From Dyadobacter sp. UC 10 (GTDB lineage: Bacteria; Bacteroidota; Bacteroidia; Cytophagales; Spirosomataceae), in assembly GCF_008369915.1 (NCBI RefSeq), contig NZ_VSRN01000001.1, forward strand, positions 4,088,501 through 4,152,500: DNA of 64,000 nt, read 5' to 3'. Both the position numbers and the translations under genes were made by a program. The notes below the pieces were generated by a model. The model did no database searches. It saw nothing but the letters and a program-made list of their open reading frames with translations, and was not told the DNA's origin. This document shows positions 8,008-17,003 of the stretch, one piece after another (position 1 is the first letter of the stretch; every line of letters starts with the position of its first letter).

Positions 8008-9195
8008 CTACTCCAATATATCACTTTTCACCGACACTTCCACGGCGTGCGTGAAATCCTCGATGAGGTCTTCGATGTCTTCCAATCCCACTGAAATTCG
8101 GATCAAACCTTCGGTAATACCCAGCGCTTTTTTCTCCTCGGGCTTCAGTTTTGCGTGGGTTGTGGTATTCGGATTGGTCACAATAGTACGTGTATCTCCC
8201 AGGTTCGACGACAGTGATGCGATTTCCAATGCATCCATAAAAGCAGCTACTCTTTCAAAGCCGCCTTCCAGCTCAATCGTCACGACTGCCCCGCCTGCTT
8301 TCATCTGCTGTTTTGCCAGCTCGTGTTGTGGGTGAGAGGCCAGAAATGGATACTTAACCTGTTTCACGTCAGGATGCTTTTCCAGGGCTTGCGCGAGCTG
8401 TAATGCATTCGACGCGTGCTTTTCCATCCTGAGGTTCAGGGTTTCAAGACTTTTGCTCAAAACCCACGCATTGAACGGAGACATAGATGGTCCCGTCTGG
8501 CGACAGAAAAATCGTAACTCTTTGATATATTCTTTTTTACCGACAACTACACCGCCCAAAACACGTCCCTGACCATCCATGAACTTGGTTGCTGAATGCA
8601 AAACCAAATCCGCGCCATAGTCGGCAGGAGTTTGCAATGCGGGTGATGCAAAGCAATTATCTACATTAAAAATGATATTGTGTTTTTTGCAAATGCGCCC
8701 GATCATCGCAAGATCAACGAGGTCGAGGCCCGGATTAGAAGGCGTTTCCAGGTAAATCATCCGGGTATTAGGCTGAACCGCCGCTTCCCAATCCGCCTCC
8801 GATGCATCGGCGTCCAGGTAAGTGTGGGTAATACCCCATTTGCTCAAAATCTGAGTAATAACCTGATGCGCAGAACCAAACAATGCGCGACAAGCCACGA
8901 TGTGGTCGCCCGTTTTCAACAAAGCCGCCATACTCGCAAATACCGCCGCCATTCCGGTAGCAGTAGCCACACCATCTTCGCAGTCTTCAAGAATGCAGAC
9001 TTTGTCTACAAATTCCTGTACACTCGGATTGGAAAACCGGCTGTATATATTTCCGGCCTCAGTTTCTTCGAAAAGCGCCTTCCCTTGCTCAGCGCTCTCG
9101 AATGTAAAGCTGCTGGTCAGAAACAGGGGTGTGGAATGCTCACGATACTTTGTTTTGCTCGTTTGGGTCCGTATTGCTTTGGTTTGTTTTTTCAT
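8008..9195 (-). CDS. metZ: O-succinylhomoserine sulfhydrylase (Cys/Met metabolism PLP enzyme)
   Basis: PLP-dependent enzyme of the cystathionine gamma-synthase fold that joins sulfide to activated homoserine to give homocysteine. The PLP lysine is Lys204 in SATKFMDGQGRVLGG, where the DGQGR sequence is characteristic of the MetZ branch. Other motifs are YSRFSNPSV (51-59), ATATGMAA (77-84) and SVGLEDIEDLIED near the C-terminus. The length of 395 aa is normal. It fits the cluster as the step that consumes the sulfide made by sulfite reductase. Cystathionine gamma-synthase or O-acetylhomoserine sulfhydrylase activity cannot be excluded. Confidence 0.88.
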   Translation of the reverse strand: MKKQTKAIRTQTSKTKYREHSTPLFLTSSFTFESAEQGKALFEETEAGNIYSRFSNPSVQEFVDKVCILEDCEDGVATATGMAAVFASMAALLKTGDHIVACRALFGSAHQVITQILSKWGITHTYLDADASEADWEAAVQPNTRMIYLETPSNPGLDLVDLAMIGRICKKHNIIFNVDNCFASPALQTPADYGADLVLHSATKFMDGQGRVLGGVVVGKKEYIKELRFFCRQTGPSMSPFNAWVLSKSLETLNLRMEKHASNALQLAQALEKHPDVKQVKYPFLASHPQHELAKQQMKAGGAVVTIELEGGFERVAAFMDALEIASLSSNLGDTRTIVTNPNTTTHAKLKPEEKKALGITEGLIRISVGLEDIEDLIEDFTHAVEVSVKSDILE

Positions 9196-9202
9196 TTGCA
9201 GG

Positions 9203-9360
9203 CTGTTGGCTTTTGGCTTTTAGCAATTAGGTTTTAGCTATCGGCTTTTGGCCTTTTTTATTTCAGTAATATATAAATCTCGTAGTATCGTTGTTCAACT
9301 CAAAACAAACCCCCGAAGCGTCCACAGCCAATAGCTAACGGCTAACAGCTAATCGCTAAC
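9203..9360. repeat. Heptad-repeat inverted element between the transporter and metZ
   Basis: The third copy of the element. The left arm (about 9203-9256) consists of units such as ttggctt, ttagcta and ttttggc. The right arm (about 9325-9360) reads ccaatagctaacggctaac followed by more gctaaca-like heptads. The central spacer of about 65 bp is AT-rich and lacks a gene. All three large copies lie in gaps of the same minus-strand gene cluster. Confidence 0.7.
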
Positions 9361-9362
9361 AC

Positions 9363-10505
9363 CTACAAGTCCGTCAAAACCATATAAATAATCCTGATGC
9401 TCACAATAACGACGATTGTTCCGACCATGATCATCATCGTTTTAATCGGCAGGCGGCGTGAGAGGTTTGCGGCGATAGGGGCGGCTACCATTCCTCCCAA
9501 AATCAATCCCAAAACTACCTGCCAGTGCGAAAATCCGATGATACTGATAAAGGTGATCGAGCTCGCCAGCGACACAAAAAATTCAGCCAGGTTTACCGAG
9601 CCAATGGTATATTTCGGGTGACGTCCCCGGGCGATCAGCGTGGAAGTTACAATCGGCCCCCAGCCACCGCCTCCTATCGAATCAAGCGTCCCACCTGCCA
9701 TTGCAAGCCAGCCGATTTTCCGGATCGGCTTTTTCTCAACCCGCTTTTTTAACGCTTTCTGTATGATAAGAATTCCCAGGATTAGCGTATATACGGCGAC
9801 TAATGGTTTAATAATATAAATATATTGTTCAAGGGAAGACAACAAATAAGCGCCGGTAATTGCGCCCAGCACACCGGGGAACAAAATCTTCTTGAAAAGC
9901 TTGCTGTTGACATTTCCGAATTTCAGGTGCATGTATCCCGAAACACCACTTGTGAATATCTCAGAACTATGCACACTCGCGCTAACGGCAGATGGAGGCA
10001 CACCCAGGGTGAGCAAAAAAGTGGCTGCTGTAACCCCATAAGCCATACCCAGGGCCCCGTCGATCATCTGGGCCACAAAGCCGCCCAAAACATAGTAGAA
10101 GAAATTTTCATTCAGTTCGAGCTCGTTCCAGAGGATCGTGAGACGGTCGTAGGTGAAGAATGTGAAGATCAGGTGACCGACGATCATCAGCGCAATGGCA
10201 GAAAAAATATTAACGGCTACTTCCGTCCGGCTTCTTTTCCTGATCGTGGCAGCCCATACTTTCTGCTGGATGGTTTCCCAGGTAAGCGGTGTCTTTGTAT
10301 GATTTTTCGAAGCTCTGTTTTCAGAAATTGCTGCGGGAATTGTGGCAGTACTGTTGAACCGGACATCAGATTCTTCCGGTAAGTCGCGAAGATAAACTAC
10401 CTGTCCCTTTTCCCTGGCCAGCGCTGCCAGTCGCCTGTCTTCGTCCGGATTTCCGCTAGCAATGTACGCTACGTGAAGAGATTCCCAGTCGTTTGCTGAG
10501 CTCAT
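9363..10505 (-). CDS. TauE/SafE-type (TSUP) transporter with an N-terminal siroheme-synthase-like remnant
   Basis: The membrane part (residues about 105-380) is a TSUP transporter with about eight hydrophobic segments and the family blocks GGFVAQMIDGALGMAYGV and GGTLDSIGGGGWGPI; members move sulfite, sulfonates or sulfate-related anions. Residues about 9-60 (VAYIASGNPDEDRRLAALAR, then DLPEESD) line up by eye with the second half of the precorrin-2 dehydrogenase Rossmann domain, but the nucleotide-binding glycine loop is missing. I start at the ATG at 10505; a TTG at 10541 with a stop just upstream is less likely. Position at the head of the sulfur genes supports a role in sulfur anion transport. 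Confidence 0.82.
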   Translation of the reverse strand: MSSANDWESLHVAYIASGNPDEDRRLAALAREKGQVVYLRDLPEESDVRFNSTATIPAAISENRASKNHTKTPLTWETIQQKVWAATIRKRSRTEVAVNIFSAIALMIVGHLIFTFFTYDRLTILWNELELNENFFYYVLGGFVAQMIDGALGMAYGVTAATFLLTLGVPPSAVSASVHSSEIFTSGVSGYMHLKFGNVNSKLFKKILFPGVLGAITGAYLLSSLEQYIYIIKPLVAVYTLILGILIIQKALKKRVEKKPIRKIGWLAMAGGTLDSIGGGGWGPIVTSTLIARGRHPKYTIGSVNLAEFFVSLASSITFISIIGFSHWQVVLGLILGGMVAAPIAANLSRRLPIKTMMIMVGTIVVIVSIRIIYMVLTDL

Positions 10506-10708
10506 ATCCGATGAGGGTGTTAAATCCGCCGCTTCCTTCAAAGTCTATTAAGTATACTATTCTGGTAGAGTAATTTAGGGTGGCAAAGTTAAAGTCTAAT
10601 TATTAAAATTCAAAGGAACAGGGAGAGCACATATCGATCCTGCGCTCCTTCCCCTGATTTTGTCAGAAAAGAAAATTGCGAACTGTCAGCCTTGAAAACA
10701 GACGCGGA

Positions 10709-12982
10709 TCAATAACAGCGAACTTCAAAAATTGCAGCAGGTACGTGCTCATTTTTGCTTAATATTGTCAGATGCAGTGACTTTGTCTCGACCGGCGTAT
10801 CTAACGATATGGTTCTTTTGGTCTGATGATTCCCTTCTATTTTTCCAATAACCTGTCCATTTTCATCCGCGATTTTCAGATCACACACGCAAAAGGGCAT
10901 AACCGTTTCCGGATGCACATAAATCACATTCTCCATCGGGTGGTCCGAATCGGTGTCAAATACAAGCTCAATTCTCGAAATCGTCACCGGTTCCTGCCAT
11001 TCGATTTTTACCGAAGGATTTTTGTCAGCGAAATCTGCTACCCAGGCATTAGGCGAAGAAATCGGCCTGTGCAGTCCGTTACAAAGATTTTTTGGCTCAA
11101 ATAAAGAAATAGGCGCGCTGAGGCGAAAAGCGAGATTGCGACCTGCGGGCCTGCGTTGGGGACACCAGAATTCAAAAGTATCAACGCCCAGATCCTCCGT
11201 TGGTTCCTGCTTTCCATAGTTGGAAACAGCCGGGTTCGTCGCGTTGAAAACGGTCAGCAGCCCGGTCACTCGTTCATCGGAATACTGGACTTTCACACTC
11301 TTGTTTTTCATCAGACAAACAAAAACATAACAACTCTCCGGCATATTCGCCAACCATTCCAGCGTAAGCTCATGTTTTCCGGCTGTAAGTTGAACAGATT
11401 TGGTTTCCAGCGTTACGTCGGGCGTGTGATTGAAAACCTCACTGCTTTTGCGCAATTCCACTTCCAGTACCGTATTTTCCAAAGCCTCGACCTGGATCGT
11501 GACGGCGGGAACTGCACCGGCCACAGGCAGCATTTGCGCAACGGAATGCTCGATCGCAAGCCAGTGCCCCGAGCCTGAAAGTTCGGTCAAATGGAGACTG
11601 GACGACGCAGTAATCGTCGCCTTTTGGGCCAAGTCAGCAGGGTCTGTTATTTGCGTTTGAGGTAGATATTGGCCTGATCGCCAGAGTTCCAGCTGATATT
11701 CTTCCAAATGCTGCGTACCTACTTCGCGGGGCGTGCAATTGTATTTTTTAGCAAGCGCAGCGGCGATCCCAACTGCCTGTCCTCCCACTGCACTTGTGGC
11801 CATGACACGGGTTGAGGCAAACGCGACGTGCGTAGCGCTGATAATGCGCCCGGCAATGAAGAGGTTACTGATGTTTTTGCTATAATAACACCTGTAAGGA
11901 ATGCTGTATACGCCTTTACTGTGCCACTGGTTACAGCCTGACTGGTCGCTGTACACGCCGTCGGCAGGATGGAGGTCGAGGCTCCATCCGCCGAACGCCG
12001 CGGTATCTTCAAATGCAGTTTGCTTAACAATATCCTGTTGTTTGATCAGATAGTCACCTTCAAACCGGCGACTTTCGCGTTTTCCCGGAATGGTACCCAC
12101 CCATTCCAGGGTCATATTTTCAGACTCGGGAAACTCCCCCGAATTTTTAATATAATTCCAGGCTCCGTAGACCACTCGCCACAATTCCCACTTGATCTGT
12201 TCGGTGTCGTGCACCGTGTCCAGTCGCCCTCCGAATTCCAGCCACCAGAGACGGCAGCCGAAATCTTTTGGGTTAAAGGTCTTATATCTCGGAATTTCAG
12301 TAATGTCCTGCAAAGCATAGGAGGGTGGAATAAACTTTACCGGCCGGCCTATATCTTTGGAATAGAAGTACATAGAGTGCCCAAGGAGTTCGCCGTAAGC
12401 TTTGTCCGGTGCAAATTTTTCTCCAAATTCCTCCATCGATTCAGCGCCCATTCTGAATGCCGCGCCGGCCAGGAAACCGACAATCCCATCGCCGGAAGCG
12501 TCGCAGAATAGCGGTGCGGAAAGTACATATTTTGTACTGTTCTGACTGCAAAAAGCGTAGACGGTGTCTATTTCGTCCGCATTCGGTTTTTTATCAAGAT
12601 CAAAAACCGCGGTGTTCAATAATAGGGTGATATTTTTTTCCTGAACTACTTTTTCCAATAATACCGTGTCGAAAATAAGCGGGTTACCGTCGGGATTCCG
12701 GTAAATGTTTTCGAGCATAATCTCGTCGATCACCCCGCCCTCGCGTGCCCAGCGATTGTTGTTGCCCATGTGCGATGTGGCGCCAAGAATCCAAAGCCGG
12801 ACTTCGCTGGAACAGTTTCCACCCAAAACCGGCCTGTCCTGTACCAGAATCACTTTTAATCCCGCACGGGCAGCGGTAATTGCTGCACAGGTACCCGTTA
12901 ATCCTCCTCCTACAATCACCAGATCAGCCGCAGATTCAATGGTTTTCGGTGTTCTTTTCGCAGAAGCTTCTTCTTGTATCAT
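10709..12982 (-). CDS. FAD-dependent oxidoreductase (FAD_oxidored family), cytoplasmic paralogue of the PUL
   Basis: A two-part protein. Residues about 18-450 form a flavoprotein with the dinucleotide motif VIVGGGLTG (22-30), the family block DRPVLGGNCSSEVRLW, KRESRRFEGDY, and a C-terminal FAD-contact region AGRIISATHVAFASTRVMA. The remainder (about 480-757) is beta-rich, with a discoidin-like end (ISRIELVFDTDSDHP). No signal peptide is visible. It shares its core motifs with the exported FAD protein at 20607-22589. It is the last gene of the PUL. The substrate is unknown; oxidation of a sugar or glycoside taken up by the adjacent symporter is plausible. Confidence 0.82.
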   Translation of the reverse strand: MIQEEASAKRTPKTIESAADLVIVGGGLTGTCAAITAARAGLKVILVQDRPVLGGNCSSEVRLWILGATSHMGNNNRWAREGGVIDEIMLENIYRNPDGNPLIFDTVLLEKVVQEKNITLLLNTAVFDLDKKPNADEIDTVYAFCSQNSTKYVLSAPLFCDASGDGIVGFLAGAAFRMGAESMEEFGEKFAPDKAYGELLGHSMYFYSKDIGRPVKFIPPSYALQDITEIPRYKTFNPKDFGCRLWWLEFGGRLDTVHDTEQIKWELWRVVYGAWNYIKNSGEFPESENMTLEWVGTIPGKRESRRFEGDYLIKQQDIVKQTAFEDTAAFGGWSLDLHPADGVYSDQSGCNQWHSKGVYSIPYRCYYSKNISNLFIAGRIISATHVAFASTRVMATSAVGGQAVGIAAALAKKYNCTPREVGTQHLEEYQLELWRSGQYLPQTQITDPADLAQKATITASSSLHLTELSGSGHWLAIEHSVAQMLPVAGAVPAVTIQVEALENTVLEVELRKSSEVFNHTPDVTLETKSVQLTAGKHELTLEWLANMPESCYVFVCLMKNKSVKVQYSDERVTGLLTVFNATNPAVSNYGKQEPTEDLGVDTFEFWCPQRRPAGRNLAFRLSAPISLFEPKNLCNGLHRPISSPNAWVADFADKNPSVKIEWQEPVTISRIELVFDTDSDHPMENVIYVHPETVMPFCVCDLKIADENGQVIGKIEGNHQTKRTISLDTPVETKSLHLTILSKNEHVPAAIFEVRCY

Positions 12983-13024
12983 TTTGTTAAATTTTTTTAC
13001 GTCAATGGCTCAAAGCGAGGCGCT

Positions 13025-15055
13025 TTATTCCAATGCAAATTCAGCTTCCGTCGCAAGGAAACCCGTTGGTTTATAGATCGAAATATGCGCTTTCCCTTCA
13101 AAGCCCCGGACCGGAACAAGTACTTCCCTGCTCTCGCCGGGGTTTAGTTCGGGTATACTCACCTTTGTGTCCGAAGTTTTGATGTAGTACCCGGATAGCC
13201 TGCGCGCAGGGAAATCAGCCCGTGCTGTAACTTTAATAGTCAAGGCGCTAGTGCCTTGCTCTCCTGACCGGTAGCTGACCTTTTCAACCGTTAACGGCGA
13301 CATTTCCTCCTGATGAACCTTGTAGGCGCGGCGTGGAGAACGGTCCGGACCTACGATTCCCCACGGGCGAAAGCCATTTACATTGGTGCCGAATAATTTG
13401 CTGCGATAATCATTGTAAGTCCACCACGAAGCTCCGGCTACGTAAGGTCTTTTGCGGATTTCGGCCATTACGTCCCTGATATGCTGCGCCTGATATGCCT
13501 CGCCTCCGTTTCCGTCCGAGCGCGTACCCCATTCGCTGATAAATACAGGCTTATCAGGATATAGTTTGTGAATATGATCGAGTGATTTGGCATGCCCGCC
13601 ATAGGTGTTGGTCGATACAAAATCGACATACTGACTTGCTTCGTCCTCCGGTTTCGCTGGCAATGCATTGAGCCTCATCGTAGCGAAAGTATATAGCCGC
13701 GTAGGGTCAACCTCCCTGGCGAATGCAATCATGTCCTTCGTCCAGCGCTGACCAGCGGGTTCTTCGGACAGATATTCATTGCCAACGCTGTAAGCGATCA
13801 CACTCGGGTGGTTCCAGTCGCGCTCAGCCATTTCCCGGAACTGAGATTTGAAATTGGCGCGCATGGAATCATTGTCCATTTGCTTGCCGGTAAGCTGCCA
13901 GTTACCCACTTCGGTGATGATCAGCATACCGTATTTATCTGCGAGGTCATAATAATATTCGGCCGGTGTATAATGCGTCAGGCGCTGGAATTCCATACCG
14001 GCTTCTTTCATCAGGCGGAAATCTTTTTCTACAAGCCAGTCCGGCTCCATGGAACCGAGGCCGGGATAATCCAGTACGCGGTTGCCACCTCCCACTTTCA
14101 GCGGCTTGCCATTGAGGAGGATCTGTGCGTCGCGGATTTCGATTTTTCGGATGCCAAACTTTGAGCCGATCGAGTCGGAGCCCACGTTAGCTTTCAGTTC
14201 GTATAAATTTGGCTGGTCGAGATACCAAAGCTTTACCTGCGAGGCTGGAATGCTGGCTTCTGCCTCAACAAGGGCAGTTAGGCCGGCCGGGATGCTGGTC
14301 GGTTTTGTTTTCCATTTCAATGCGAGAGGTTTTTTGTCATGAAAGACCGAGATATCTACTTTTGGCGCAGCTGCATTTTGAGAAGCGTTTTTCACACGAA
14401 TCCTCGCAGTAATGCTCGCAGAGTTTTTAGAAAGATCGGGTGTTGTTTCAATCTTGATATTTTCAGCATAAACCTCCGGCTCGATCGTCAGGTAAACCGG
14501 ACGGATCAGTCCCCCATAATTCACCCAGCCGACAAACGAATCATTGACATCACCATTATCCTTTACCCCCGGGATGGTGTTCGTTTTCCACGTATTATTG
14601 TTGACTGCAACCACCAGCTCGTTCCCACCTTCTTTCAACAAAGAAGTTACATCAAAGCTAAATGGCGTATAGCCACCTTCATGCTCGCCGACTTTTTGAC
14701 CGTTCAGCCATACATAAGTCTTATAATAAGCTGCATCAAAATGAAGGATTATACGCTTGCCGGAGGTTGGTTTCCATGGAAACGATTTACGGTACCAGGC
14801 TGTTCCGGTGTAAAATTCATAGCGCGGATCCGTCGAGAAGCAATGTGGCACGGTTACGATATCCTGTCGCGAAGATTTGGCCACGCCTTCTTTATACCAT
14901 TGATTCGACAGTCCAAGCTCGGCCGGGTCGAGCACAAACATCCAGTCCCCATTCAGCGATATCGCCCCGGGATCTTTAATATGATACTGCGCGAAGCCGT
15001 TTTGAGAGATCCAGCAAGCAACGATCAGAAGCAGCGTTCTAAATTTGTTGTTCAT
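13025..15055 (-). CDS. Glycoside hydrolase family 2 enzyme, secreted
   Basis: An exported GH2 enzyme of the beta-galactosidase/beta-glucuronidase/beta-mannosidase type. After a signal peptide (LLLIVACWISQNGFAQ) come the sugar-binding domain (SLNGDWMFVLDP, FYTGTAWYRKSF), the immunoglobulin-like domain and the TIM barrel. The acid/base Glu is in VIAYSVGNEYLSEE (near residue 427) and the nucleophile Glu in PVFISEWGTRSDGN (near residue 508). The 676-residue length fits the compact glucuronidase-like GH2 forms. It probably acts in the periplasm on oligosaccharides imported by the SusC/D pair of this locus. The sugar specificity cannot be read from sequence. Confidence 0.9.
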   Translation of the reverse strand: MNNKFRTLLLIVACWISQNGFAQYHIKDPGAISLNGDWMFVLDPAELGLSNQWYKEGVAKSSRQDIVTVPHCFSTDPRYEFYTGTAWYRKSFPWKPTSGKRIILHFDAAYYKTYVWLNGQKVGEHEGGYTPFSFDVTSLLKEGGNELVVAVNNNTWKTNTIPGVKDNGDVNDSFVGWVNYGGLIRPVYLTIEPEVYAENIKIETTPDLSKNSASITARIRVKNASQNAAAPKVDISVFHDKKPLALKWKTKPTSIPAGLTALVEAEASIPASQVKLWYLDQPNLYELKANVGSDSIGSKFGIRKIEIRDAQILLNGKPLKVGGGNRVLDYPGLGSMEPDWLVEKDFRLMKEAGMEFQRLTHYTPAEYYYDLADKYGMLIITEVGNWQLTGKQMDNDSMRANFKSQFREMAERDWNHPSVIAYSVGNEYLSEEPAGQRWTKDMIAFAREVDPTRLYTFATMRLNALPAKPEDEASQYVDFVSTNTYGGHAKSLDHIHKLYPDKPVFISEWGTRSDGNGGEAYQAQHIRDVMAEIRKRPYVAGASWWTYNDYRSKLFGTNVNGFRPWGIVGPDRSPRRAYKVHQEEMSPLTVEKVSYRSGEQGTSALTIKVTARADFPARRLSGYYIKTSDTKVSIPELNPGESREVLVPVRGFEGKAHISIYKPTGFLATEAEFALE

Positions 15056-15096
15056 AAAATGCGTTAAGGAATTCGAAAAGGATTATAAGTAAAGAG

Positions 15097-16818
15097 TCAT
15101 TCGTGCGGATGATTTTCTTGAATTGGTAAAATCTCGCCAACACTAACTTTCCGGGACGCTACAAATGGAATCAATGCCGAAAACAGCACGACGGTGGCTA
15201 CGACGGCGGTGACGATGGTTCCGGAGGTGGTCATTACACTCAGTATAAAAAGCATCACAGCGGTAAAAAGCAATGCACCCGTAATAACGCGGAGGCCGAA
15301 ACGGTTCTGACGTTTGATCTCAATCGCCTCTTCTTCATTGATTTCCAGTGCATCAATGCGCTTTTGTTCTTTGGTTTCCAGATAGGTCAGATATTCCTTT
15401 GCTATGACGTCTTTAGAGCGCGCCCAAAGTTCATAGGCGAGTAAAAGTGCCAGTGGAAGCCCCACGCCGACGATCGTTTCCATTCCTCTCGATAGTTTGA
15501 AATCCAGCAGGAGCGGGGCCAGAATTTTGAAAAACAGGTTAACCGAAAGTCCGATCCCGGTTACCCATAACGTGACGGTGCTATTCAGCCTTTTGGAAAA
15601 AAGCGCCCATAGCGGCGGCGCCAGAAGCGGACCGCCAGAAATCGCTGAAATGCTCAAAACCACTTCCACAATACCTCCCGCCGCCGGAACCAGCAATGCA
15701 ATGCCGATCATTCCCAAACCAAAAAACCAGGAGGAACCACGCGCCACCCGGATCAGCTGCTTGTCGGAAGCTTTCGGGTTGACCATACCTTTATAAATGT
15801 CATTGGTAAAAACAGCCGACACGACATTTAATGCTGTATTGGCGCTGGCCGAGGTAGAAAAGTACATTCCGGTGAGCATCAAGCCCAATAGTCCCGGAGG
15901 CAGTACCAGTTTGCAGATCATCAGGTACGCATTTTCGGTGTCCAGGCCGGTTAATGCAGGGTTGATCGCCTTGTAGATCATCGGCGGCAGCATCCAGATG
16001 ATTGGACTGATCAGGTATAAGCCAGCAAAGAGCCATGCCACTTTTTTAGCCGATTTTTCACTATCCACACTTGTATAACGCTGTACCATCGTCCAGTTTC
16101 CGCCAATGTAACAGATGTGGTAAATGACAAATGCGGCGACGAAGCCAAGGGTATATTCACCATTCAAGAGATTGAAAAAATCGTCAGGAACTGCTTGGGT
16201 GAAACCTTCCCAGCCACCAACTTTATCAAAAGACAATGGAAGCAGAATGAACACGGCGGCCGACAAAACCACAAACTGCAGAATGTCCGTCACCATTACT
16301 GCCCAAAGGCCGCCTACCGCGGTATAAGCAATCATAAAAAGCCCCAATCCAACGGTACAAGGAACTAATGGTAAGTCCAGCGAGGCACTCACAAGCTTGG
16401 CGACAGGGTATAGAACCGAGCCTTTTATAAAGACAGAAACCAATGTAAAGATGAAGATATAAGTCTTCTGAACAGGTAAGCCAAGTCGCTCCCGAATGAA
16501 TTCTGCCGCTGTTAACGCACCTGTTCTCTTCCAGCGTGGCGCCAGATACAGTGCGGTAATCAGTGCACCAATGCACATAGTCCATTGGATGGTAATGGCA
16601 ACCCAGCCATGTTTATAAGCTATTGATCCCCAGGCTACGAATGTTCCCGCGGAAAAAAAACTCATAAAAAGTGATAACCCACCGATAAACCAAGGAACCG
16701 CCTCCCCACCCGCAAAAAAGGATTTCAGATTCCGCCCCGTCCGGGCGAAAAGCATTCCGATCCCCAATACGAACGCTGAGAAAACGAGGATGACGATTGT
16801 ATCAATTGAGCTATTCAT
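15097..16818 (-). CDS. Sodium:solute symporter (SSS family)
   Basis: An inner-membrane symporter of 573 residues with about 13-14 hydrophobic helices. Family signatures include FFAGGEAVPWFIGGLSLFMS with FSAGTFVAW (about 34-64), GGLWAVMVTDILQF, and the AxTALN-type helix SASANTALNVVSAVF. A charged loop near residues 450-490 separates the last helices. In this locus it most likely carries the released monosaccharide or acidic sugar across the inner membrane. It is read in the same direction as GH2, 41 bp upstream of it. The substrate is an inference. Confidence 0.88.
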   Translation of the reverse strand: MNSSIDTIVILVFSAFVLGIGMLFARTGRNLKSFFAGGEAVPWFIGGLSLFMSFFSAGTFVAWGSIAYKHGWVAITIQWTMCIGALITALYLAPRWKRTGALTAAEFIRERLGLPVQKTYIFIFTLVSVFIKGSVLYPVAKLVSASLDLPLVPCTVGLGLFMIAYTAVGGLWAVMVTDILQFVVLSAAVFILLPLSFDKVGGWEGFTQAVPDDFFNLLNGEYTLGFVAAFVIYHICYIGGNWTMVQRYTSVDSEKSAKKVAWLFAGLYLISPIIWMLPPMIYKAINPALTGLDTENAYLMICKLVLPPGLLGLMLTGMYFSTSASANTALNVVSAVFTNDIYKGMVNPKASDKQLIRVARGSSWFFGLGMIGIALLVPAAGGIVEVVLSISAISGGPLLAPPLWALFSKRLNSTVTLWVTGIGLSVNLFFKILAPLLLDFKLSRGMETIVGVGLPLALLLAYELWARSKDVIAKEYLTYLETKEQKRIDALEINEEEAIEIKRQNRFGLRVITGALLFTAVMLFILSVMTTSGTIVTAVVATVVLFSALIPFVASRKVSVGEILPIQENHPHE

Positions 16819-16828
16819 ATTTATGATT

Positions 16829-16997
16829 ATTCGTCATCTGAAGATGACGGGTATTGAATTGAGATTGATTTATGATTATCCGTCGTCTGAAGATGACGGG
16901 AATTGAATTGAAATTGATTTATGATTGTCCGTCGTCTGAAGACGACGGGAATTGATTAGAGATTATCAATCAATAGCCGCCGCCTTCAGGCGACGGA
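16829..16997. repeat. Array of REP-like hairpins (three 49-bp tandem units plus one inverted copy)
   Basis: Three direct copies of a 49-bp unit, each with a short hairpin closed by a tgaa tetraloop, lie at 16832-16849, 16880-16899 and 16929-16948 (the last is the perfect ccgtcgtctgaagacgacgg). They are separated by AT-rich spacers containing gaattgaa and tgatttatgatt. A fourth hairpin at 16977-16996 has the complementary loop (ttca), so it is an inverted copy. The array fills the gap between the 856-aa protein gene and the symporter gene. It has the architecture of REP/BIME elements moved by RAYT-type transposases. Confidence 0.85.
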
Positions 16998-17003
16998 AAC
17001 AGA

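Noticed and set aside
16829..16997. Intrinsic terminator between the PUL 1 genes
   Set aside because: The hairpins are not followed by T-runs and are repeated in tandem; a repeat element fits better.
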